Part shown: one piece after another, positions 59,039-64,000 of the stretch
How the letters are laid out: each line of letters starts with the position of its first letter
Position numbering within the stretch: the first letter of the stretch is position 1
Source: Mucilaginibacter pallidiroseus
Lineage (GTDB): Bacteria > Bacteroidota > Bacteroidia > Sphingobacteriales > Sphingobacteriaceae
Direction of reading: 5' to 3'
NCBI RefSeq assembly: GCF_007846085.1
Contig: NZ_VOEJ01000001.1
Location: forward strand, 62,001 to 126,000
DNA length: 64,000 bases
Program-made: the position numbers and the translations under genes
The notes under the pieces: generated by a model
Databases searched by the model: none
Told to the model about the DNA's origin: nothing
What the model saw: only the letters and a program-made list of their open reading frames with translations

Positions 59039-59725
59039 ATGAGCAGTTCAAAACAAAAGATATTAATTGTTGATGACGAGCCGGATATTTTAGAGCTCAT
59101 AGAGTATAACCTGAAAAAAGAAGGTTATCAGGTGTTTTCGGCCCGTAATGGCCAGGAGGCAGTTGCCGAAGCAAAACGTACCCAGCCCGATTTGATAGTG
59201 CTTGACATCATGATGCCTAAGATGGACGGTATTGAAGCATGCCGTATTATGCGTACCATGCCGGAGTTTAAGAATACCTTTATGGTTTTCCTGACTGCCC
59301 GTAGCGAGGAATACTCGGAGATTGCAGGGTTTAACGTGGGCGCCGATGATTATATAGCCAAGCCAATTAAGCCCCGTGCTTTGGTAAGCCGTATAAATGC
59401 CATATTGCGCCGCAATGCACCACCTGAAGAGGTTACCGATAACAAACTTGAAATAGGCGACCTTGTGATTGACCGTGAAGCTTACCTTGTGTACAAGGGC
59501 GGAGAAAAGGTTGTGCTTGCCAAAAAAGAATTTGAGTTACTATACCTGTTGGCATCAAAACCAGGTAAGGTTTATACGCGCGAGGTAATCCTTAAAAATA
59601 TTTGGGAAGACTCTGTAGTAGTTACCAACCGCACAATTGACGTACACGTACGCAAGCTGCGCGAAAAGCTTGGCGACGATTGTGTATCAACCGTAAAAGG
59701 TGTAGGTTACAAGTTTGAAGCCTAA
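59039..59725 (+). CDS. OmpR/PhoB-type response regulator (orphan)
   Basis: The 228-residue regulator has a receiver domain with Asp12-Asp13, phospho-acceptor Asp56 (VLDIMMPKMDG), Thr86 and Lys108 (DDYIAKPIKP), followed by a winged-helix DNA-binding domain from about residue 130 (KKEFELLYLLASKPGKVYTRE and RTIDVHVRKLREKLG). No histidine kinase gene is adjacent. The RprY/PhoB-like sequence suggests control of envelope or phosphate genes, but the target is unknown. A bidirectional terminator follows. Confidence 0.93.
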   Translation: MSSSKQKILIVDDEPDILELIEYNLKKEGYQVFSARNGQEAVAEAKRTQPDLIVLDIMMPKMDGIEACRIMRTMPEFKNTFMVFLTARSEEYSEIAGFNVGADDYIAKPIKPRALVSRINAILRRNAPPEEVTDNKLEIGDLVIDREAYLVYKGGEKVVLAKKEFELLYLLASKPGKVYTREVILKNIWEDSVVVTNRTIDVHVRKLREKLGDDCVSTVKGVGYKFEA

Positions 59726-59726
59726 T

Positions 59727-59757
59727 AAAATGGCCCGGAAATATCCGGGCCATTTTG
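59727..59757. terminator. Bidirectional terminator between the response regulator and the H1-like gene
   Basis: AAAATGGCCCGGA pairs with TCCGGGCCATTTT across a 4-base loop AATA; T residues follow on both strands. Confidence 0.93.
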
Positions 59758-59758
59758 T

Positions 59759-60274
59759 TTACTCGACGTTTTGTTTGATAATCGCCTGTGACTTTTTGCG
59801 TATCACTGCTGCCTTTGCAGATGCCCCTTTCTTTATAATGGGCGCCTTTGCTGTGGCATTTACAGCTTTAGTTTTTTTCTCAGCTTTTGCCTTCGGCGCA
59901 GCAACTGTTTTTTTAGCAGTGCCAACTTTGCCGCCTTCGGCTGCATCCTTAACGGTTTTAGTCTTTGCTGCCACTTTACGTTTTACAGCTGTTGCTTCCT
60001 TTTTGCTTTCGGCGGTTATAGCTTCTGCTTTTTTAGTCGCCTTTGCCTTTGTGGCTTTCACTTCTTTTGCAACCTCTGCTTTTGCAGCTGACGTTTTACG
60101 CCGTGCCGGAGCCTTCTTGGTATCTAGCGTATCTTTAACGTCGTCAATCTTATTTTCGGCTTTATCTTTTAAATCTTCAGTGGTATCTTTTGTACCGTCC
60201 CAAAATTCTTCGATAGATTCTTTTATCTTTTCAAAAAAACCTTTTGCAACCGGTTGTGTGCTTTTATTACCCAT
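59759..60274 (-). CDS. Lys/Ala-rich histone-H1-like protein
   Basis: A 171-residue protein in two parts. Residues 1-50 form an amphipathic, LEA/YtxH-like helix region (FFEKIKESIEEFWDGTKDTT, then EDLKDKAENKIDDVK). Residues 50-171 are dominated by Lys and Ala with AKKTVAAPKAKAEKK-type repeats, like the C-terminal tail of histone H1 or bacterial H1-like proteins such as HctA. There is no signal peptide and no transmembrane segment, so it could coat DNA in the nucleoid. No homologue is identified with certainty; the composition could also produce spurious similarity. Confidence 0.72.
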   Translation of the reverse strand: MGNKSTQPVAKGFFEKIKESIEEFWDGTKDTTEDLKDKAENKIDDVKDTLDTKKAPARRKTSAAKAEVAKEVKATKAKATKKAEAITAESKKEATAVKRKVAAKTKTVKDAAEGGKVGTAKKTVAAPKAKAEKKTKAVNATAKAPIIKKGASAKAAVIRKKSQAIIKQNVE

Positions 60275-60394
60275 GATGTCTTGATGTTAAATGAACATAT
60301 TGCTGTCAGGTAATTATTTAACAGTAAGTAAAATACTTTTGTTTGTAAGCCGGCAGTTACAAGGCGGGCTAATAGGAGAGTAAAAAAATAACCG

Positions 60395-60402
60395 TACTTT
60401 TG
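60395..60402 (+). promoter_or_regulatory. Candidate -7 element for the second RluA-family gene (leaderless candidate)
   Basis: TACTTTTG is an exact TAnnTTTG match ending 6 bases before the ATG at 60409, so the transcript would begin near the start codon. The TTG at 60400 lies inside this element and is not a sensible start. Confidence 0.5.
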
Positions 60403-60408
60403 CAGGCT

Positions 60409-61128
60409 ATGAAGTTTCCGAAATTTGCCGACCTCATATTGTTTGAGGATGACGATATAATTGTTGTGAATAAGCCGCCTTTTATAAGCTCATTAGATGA
60501 GCGGGAGGGAGGAGAGATTAATATGCTGAGGCTGGCCAAGCAATACAGCGATGATGCACAAATTTGCCACAGGCTTGATAAGGAAACCTCGGGCGCACTT
60601 ATTATAGCCAAGAACCCTGATGCCTACCGTAGTGTATCCATGCAGTTTGAGCGCAGGAAGGTTAAGAAGGTTTATCATGCAGTAATAGATGGTACGCACG
60701 TATTTGAAAACTTGTTAGTTGATCTGCCTATCCTAAATATTGGCAAAAGCAGCGTTACCATCAGCAGGCAGGATGGTAAGCGTGCGGAAACATGGTTTCA
60801 GTCTTTAAGGTACTTCAAGCATTACACATTGGTAGAGTGCAGGCCCGTTACCGGCCGTATGCACCAGATACGCATACACCTGGCCACACAACGCGCATCA
60901 ATAGCCGGTGATGAAATGTACAAGGGAAAGCCGGTATTTTTATCAGAGATAAAACGTAAATACCATTTGGGTAAGGATCAGGAAGAACTGCCAATTATGA
61001 AGCGTTTTGCACTTCATGCTTATGAGGTTTCTTTTAAGCTTTTAAATGGAAACGATATCACCATACATGCGCCATATCCCAAGGATTTTGATACGCTGCT
61101 AAAACAGCTTGAAAAGTTTGATAGCTAA
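60409..61128 (+). CDS. RluA-family pseudouridine synthase (no S4 domain)
   Basis: The 239-residue protein has the catalytic HRLDKETSGALIIAK with Asp57 and the second RluA block VECRPVTGRMHQIRIHLA, with a start IVVNKPPFISSLDEREGG that is a slightly unusual variant of the NKPxGxxxH strand. No S4 domain is present. It pseudouridylates rRNA or tRNA at an unknown site. It is a second paralogue in this window (see 24984-25664, about 30% similar by eye in the motifs). ATG 60409 chosen over the TTG within the promoter element. A strong hairpin follows. Confidence 0.9.
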   Translation: MKFPKFADLILFEDDDIIVVNKPPFISSLDEREGGEINMLRLAKQYSDDAQICHRLDKETSGALIIAKNPDAYRSVSMQFERRKVKKVYHAVIDGTHVFENLLVDLPILNIGKSSVTISRQDGKRAETWFQSLRYFKHYTLVECRPVTGRMHQIRIHLATQRASIAGDEMYKGKPVFLSEIKRKYHLGKDQEELPIMKRFALHAYEVSFKLLNGNDITIHAPYPKDFDTLLKQLEKFDS

Positions 61129-61141
61129 CTAGCTCATAAAA

Positions 61142-61172
61142 AAGGCCCTTTGTACATAGTACAAAGGGCCTT
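61142..61172. terminator. Bidirectional terminator after the RluA-family gene
   Basis: A perfect 14-base-pair stem AAGGCCCTTTGTAC / GTACAAAGGGCCTT with the loop ATA. Flanking A tract (61138-61143) and TTTT (61176-61179) suit both strands. Confidence 0.92.
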
Positions 61173-61193
61173 CGGTTTTAAGCCTGTTTAAAA

Positions 61194-61394
61194 TTATTTG
61201 CTTGATTTTTGCGCATTAGGCACAGGTGGAACTGTATCCTTTGCAACACGCATTGCAGACGGTACCGGAGGTACAGTGTCTTTTTTGGTCATTAGCGCGC
61301 TACCTGTCGCAGCCGGCTGTACCGAATTGTCTTTCTGGCATGAATAAACACCTGTGGCGACAACTGCCATAACTAAAAATAGAAATTTTTTCAT
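61194..61394 (-). CDS. Small lipoprotein with a duplicated KDTVPPVP motif
   Basis: A 66-residue protein with a lipoprotein signal (MKKFLFLVMAVVATGVYSC, lipid Cys19). The mature part repeats KDTVPPVPSA and KDTVPPVPNA, separated by RVA. This could be a linker or binding peptide exposed in the periplasm. I do not know this family. It has its own terminator downstream and a 144-base promoter gap upstream, shared with the divergent TPR gene, so it is a plausible real gene. Confidence 0.7.
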   Translation of the reverse strand: MKKFLFLVMAVVATGVYSCQKDNSVQPAATGSALMTKKDTVPPVPSAMRVAKDTVPPVPNAQKSSK

Positions 61395-61538
61395 TTTACG
61401 GGTTTCTTGGGGTAAAAAATTTTTGTAAAGTTAATCAATAATTTGTTCCGTTTGAAATTATACGTTATTGCTAAAAGTTTGTTTCGACCTTGTTTGTTTT
61501 TTTCAATCGCAAGTGTACATTTATAGAAAATATTTTGG

Positions 61539-63083
61539 ATGTTTAGGAAGTTACTTATTCTTATAAGTTGTGTAGCGTTGTGTTTGTCGTTTGTGCCGTT
61601 TAGGGTGCTGGCAGACAGCAATGTGCAAAAACCACAGCCCAAAATAAACCAGGATACACTGGTAGATATCCTGCAACAAAAGGACTTGTTTTTAAAGCAG
61701 CGCCGCGTTATTATATTCGTAAAAAATTATATCAGCGCTTCGCAGCCAGACAAAGTACAAGCCGTACAAGATACTTTCAATCGTTTTTTTAATCAATACG
61801 ATTTGCATAATAAAGCTGCTTACGCCAGCTTTATGAAAGGGTTTGCATACTACAAGCAACATAAGTTAAAAGATGCTGAAATAGAAATGGCCAAAGCCAT
61901 ACAGAAGGTTGAGGACGACGACGAACCTATTTTGCTTGTGCAATTTTTTAGCCACCTTGGTTTCATACAAACTGATGAGGGCGATTTCATTGGGGCTATT
62001 TATAATTACAGACGAGCGACTAAAGAGATTGCAAACGTTAAGTTTGATCTGAAAGATAACCGTATACTAGCTTCGTTAAACATAAACCTGTCAGACCTTT
62101 ATTATAAGACAGGGTTATATGCCGAATCGCTAAATTCATTAAATAGGGCCATGACGCTTTTGAAGGACGACAAGGTTAACCTGGAGCGTTTACTCGCTAC
62201 TATCTATTATAATAAGTCCGAAAACTTCTTCAGGAAGGGAGATTACGATTCGTTACAGTATTTTAACCGCCGCCTGCACGATCCCGAAAATAAAAACTAT
62301 AAGCTATTTACATACCAGCAGCGCACCGGTTATTACCTTTCGTTACTAAGAAAGAATTATAGCAGGGCAATAGAGCAGATAACAACACTCAAATTGCAAA
62401 AGGATTACGTGCCAAGTGAGCTGGAGGATCAAAACCTTGCTGATGCTTACTATGCCAGCGGGCAGCTCGATTCTGCTAAGGCTATAACTAACAGGTTGCT
62501 TGCAACTAGCACTGATAATAATCATCCGGAAATTAAGTATCATTTGTTTGAAACACTAGCCTGGATAGCCGAGCGCCAGGGGGACACTAAAACTGCTGCA
62601 ATAAATTATAAGTTATCACTTGAGCAGTCGCAGCAAAATGCCAGCCGCCTGATGCAGGTAGGTGATATATCATCGCAAATTAAGCTTGATGAAACCGAGA
62701 ACAGCTATAATCAGAAAACAGAAGTTTACGAACGAGAGCGGCTTTGGTTATTATTTATTGTATTAGTATCTGCACTTAGCATAGTTGCCATTGCTTTGTT
62801 TTATCGTAACGTTAAGCAAAAGCGCCATTACGAGAAACTATTATACACAGCCCAGCGCGAAGAGTTGGCCTTTATCAATTCGCATGAGGTGCGTAAGCAC
62901 GTAACTAATATTTTGGGCGTGGTTGATGTGCTCAAGCACAGCGAAAACAAACTTGCCGATTACCAGTTGAGCGAGCGATACCTTGTGGAATCGGCAGAGC
63001 ATTTGGATAAAGTCATCATTAATATATCTGAAAAACTGCACCAGCAGGAAATGGATGCCGATAAAAAAGGCAACGATAAATAG
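61539..63083 (+). CDS. TPR sensor-like protein ending in a lone histidine-kinase DHp-like domain
   Basis: A 514-residue membrane protein: signal peptide MFRKLLILISCVALCLSFVP, about eight TPR-like helical hairpins (for example AIYNYRRATKEIAN and YAESLNSLNRAMTLLK), a transmembrane helix at about 401-422 and then INSHEVRKHVTNILGVVDVL with a candidate phospho-acceptor His449, followed by LVESAEHLDKVIINISEKL. This helix pair matches the HisKA/DHp region of Bacteroidota PAS kinases, but the HATPase domain is missing and the protein ends 60 residues later. It may be a phosphotransfer or scaffold protein, or an evolutionary truncation. Confidence 0.8.
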   Translation: MFRKLLILISCVALCLSFVPFRVLADSNVQKPQPKINQDTLVDILQQKDLFLKQRRVIIFVKNYISASQPDKVQAVQDTFNRFFNQYDLHNKAAYASFMKGFAYYKQHKLKDAEIEMAKAIQKVEDDDEPILLVQFFSHLGFIQTDEGDFIGAIYNYRRATKEIANVKFDLKDNRILASLNINLSDLYYKTGLYAESLNSLNRAMTLLKDDKVNLERLLATIYYNKSENFFRKGDYDSLQYFNRRLHDPENKNYKLFTYQQRTGYYLSLLRKNYSRAIEQITTLKLQKDYVPSELEDQNLADAYYASGQLDSAKAITNRLLATSTDNNHPEIKYHLFETLAWIAERQGDTKTAAINYKLSLEQSQQNASRLMQVGDISSQIKLDETENSYNQKTEVYERERLWLLFIVLVSALSIVAIALFYRNVKQKRHYEKLLYTAQREELAFINSHEVRKHVTNILGVVDVLKHSENKLADYQLSERYLVESAEHLDKVIINISEKLHQQEMDADKKGNDK

Positions 63084-63115
63084 TTTGCCCTTGTGAGGGC
63101 TATGCAACTAAGCCT

Positions 63116-63550
63116 TTAAAGGTTTATCAGGTTTGTTTCTCGTGCAATGATATCTGCTATGCTGGTTTCAGATAATATCTTTAGCGTAGCATCTCTAACC
63201 TCTACAAAAACATCGCGTATGCCGCAAGTGTGTTCCTGATGGCACTCATCACAGCGATGGTAAAAGTTAAGGCTCGCACAAGGTACCATAGCAATAGGGC
63301 CATCGGTAATACGCAAAATGTTTACCAGGTAAATATCTTTAGGATCTTTGTTTAAGCTATAACCACCGCCAGCTCCCTTTTTACTGTAAAGAAAGCCCGC
63401 GTTACGCAAGTCGAGCAGGATTTGCTCCAAAAACTTTTTAGGGATCTTCTCCAGTTCAGCAATTCTGGAGATCTGCATAGGTGGCTTGTCGATATTTTTG
63501 CCCATTACCACCAAGGCCTTTATAGCGTATTTAGTTTTTTTAGATAGCAT
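63116..63550 (-). CDS. Rrf2-family transcriptional regulator
   Basis: A 144-residue regulator. It begins LSKKTKYAIKALVVMGKNID, then the recognition helix region AELEKIPKKFLEQILLDLR and the wing SKKGAGGGYSLNKDP. The C-terminal third has five Cys in VPCASLNFYHRCDECHQEHTCG, suitable for an iron-sulphur cluster as in IscR, NsrR or RsrR. It probably senses Fe-S status, nitric oxide or redox. A -7 element and a perfect 12-base palindrome lie just upstream, which suggests autoregulation. Confidence 0.92.
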   Translation of the reverse strand: MLSKKTKYAIKALVVMGKNIDKPPMQISRIAELEKIPKKFLEQILLDLRNAGFLYSKKGAGGGYSLNKDPKDIYLVNILRITDGPIAMVPCASLNFYHRCDECHQEHTCGIRDVFVEVRDATLKILSETSIADIIARETNLINL

Positions 63551-63566
63551 TTACTATAATAATTTA

Positions 63567-63574
63567 CAAAGCTA
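63567..63574 (-). promoter_or_regulatory. Candidate -7 element for the Rrf2-type gene
   Basis: Minus-strand TAGCTTTG is an exact TAnnTTTG match ending 16 bases before the ATG at 63550. Confidence 0.5.
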
Positions 63575-63578
63575 CACA

Positions 63579-63590
63579 AACAAATTTGTT
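63579..63590. promoter_or_regulatory. Palindrome upstream of the Rrf2-type gene, candidate operator
   Basis: AACAAATTTGTT is a perfect 12-base inverted repeat directly upstream of the -7 element. Its position and symmetry fit binding by the Rrf2-family dimer, but no consensus for this protein is known. Confidence 0.45.
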
Positions 63591-63615
63591 CGGCATAATC
63601 CTACATATTCAATCG

Positions 63616-63894
63616 TTAGGGCTTATCGGAGTGGCCAAGACTTTTGTTTGGCGCAACGGTATCCCTGATAAGTTTTTTTAACTCTTTTATCTCGGGGAAA
63701 CGGCCCTGCTGTTTACGGTCAAATAACACTGCATCATCTACGCGTATATTATATTTTCCTGATGTTTCGCTTGGCTGTAGTGTAACGCCATAAACATCAT
63801 CGGTAAAGGTGGTCAATAGTTCCTGCGCCATGTAGGCCGCGCGCAGCATCCATCCGCACTTGGGGCAATATTCAATGGTTATCAAAGGCTTCAT
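63616..63894 (-). CDS. SelT/SelW/SelH (Rdx) family thioredoxin-like protein
   Basis: A 92-residue protein with the family core: ITIEYCPKCGWMLRAAYMAQ with a CxxC redox motif at residues 10-13, a strand VTLQPSETSGKYNIRVDD and the end FDRKQQGRFPEIKELKKLIRD. It is the Cys homologue of selenoprotein W and probably reduces small disulphides or binds a partner in the cytoplasm. It is 17 bases after the stop of the next upstream gene (partial, at the window edge), so the two are probably co-transcribed. Confidence 0.9.
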   Translation of the reverse strand: MKPLITIEYCPKCGWMLRAAYMAQELLTTFTDDVYGVTLQPSETSGKYNIRVDDAVLFDRKQQGRFPEIKELKKLIRDTVAPNKSLGHSDKP

Positions 63895-63911
63895 CTCGTA
63901 TAAAGATATTA

Positions 63912-64000
63912 CTATTTAGCTTTAAAGCGATACAGGTAAGGAGCTTTGTTGGCGGCACCGGTGTATTTTTTTGCCAACCGTTCCAGTATGTTTAGGCCAA
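63912..64000 (-). CDS. C-terminal end of an unidentified gene (cut by window edge)
   Basis: The last 28 or so codons of a minus-strand frame lie here and read LNILERLAKKYTGAANKAP and then YLYRFKAK before a TAG stop. The composition is protein-like. The family cannot be named from this fragment. It is the upstream partner of the SelW-like gene. Confidence 0.6.
   Translation of the reverse strand, partial: GLNILERLAKKYTGAANKAPYLYRFKAK

Overview
The window is a chromosomal stretch of a Bacteroidota bacterium, most likely a Sphingobacteriaceae member close to Mucilaginibacter or Pedobacter (inferred from gene content, not from a search). Supporting signs are a serine palmitoyltransferase strongly resembling the Sphingobacterium enzyme, a set of Bacteroidota-typical families (DUF5686, DUF4833, DUF6702, DUF4412, NIPSNAP, TlpA/DUF4369), a decayed type IX secretion C-terminal domain, scarce Shine-Dalgarno sequences, and the Bacteroidota -7 promoter element TAnnTTTG next to many starts. 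No rRNA, tRNA, CRISPR array, prophage or intact insertion sequence was seen.

Layout. 1-5.5 kb: ohrR-ohr peroxide module, CPA1 antiporter, cardiolipin synthase, type II NADH dehydrogenase and a DUF4269 protein. 5.7-12.7 kb: a pectin/hexuronate island (kduI, SDR, kdgK, hexuronate-type MFS transporter, LacI regulator) flanked by an orphan secreted domain and a YhcH-type protein, with two near-identical LacI-type operator boxes. 12.8-18 kb: CBS protein, small acidic protein, NIPSNAP protein, Crp-like regulator, and a pirin-mhqO-mhqD-GNAT operon for quinones or electrophiles. 18-24 kb: a diadenylate-cyclase-like DACNV protein, a short sugar transferase, a DUF6702/HupE/M1-peptidase neighbourhood and a CHU_C-type gene remnant. 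24-28.7 kb: MBL hydrolase, pseudouridine synthase, FabF-like synthase, DUF1456, CAP protein and a TPR protein with an apparent frameshift.

28.9-38.9 kb is the most coherent and interesting block: an inositol-sphingolipid locus on the minus strand. It encodes serine palmitoyltransferase, a GNAT-like protein proposed as bacterial ceramide synthase, myo-inositol-3-phosphate synthase, then a tight six-gene run: GtrA, DUF5686 outer-membrane protein, CDP-alcohol phosphatidyltransferase (phosphatidylinositol-phosphate synthase type), DUF4833, an Scs7/FA2H-like fatty-acid hydroxylase and an Aur1-like PAP2 protein (inositol-phosphorylceramide synthase type). Together they could make 2-hydroxy-ceramide phosphoinositol. 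A 3-ketosphinganine reductase and a phosphatidylinositol-phosphate phosphatase are not visible here.

39-64 kb: a complete RND efflux operon, a small beta-barrel protein, aminotransferase, CDF metal transporter with a Cys-rich tail, NUDIX hydrolase, ComEC, MerR regulator, alaS carrying an AT-rich mosaic tract with an insertion, gatB, a TlpA-like lipoprotein, an orphan response regulator, a histone-H1-like Lys/Ala-rich protein, a second pseudouridine synthase, a TPR protein ending in a lone histidine-kinase DHp helix pair, an Rrf2 regulator and a SelW-like protein. Two copies of a palindromic REP-like repeat lie 37 kb apart. Many gene ends carry clear intrinsic terminators.
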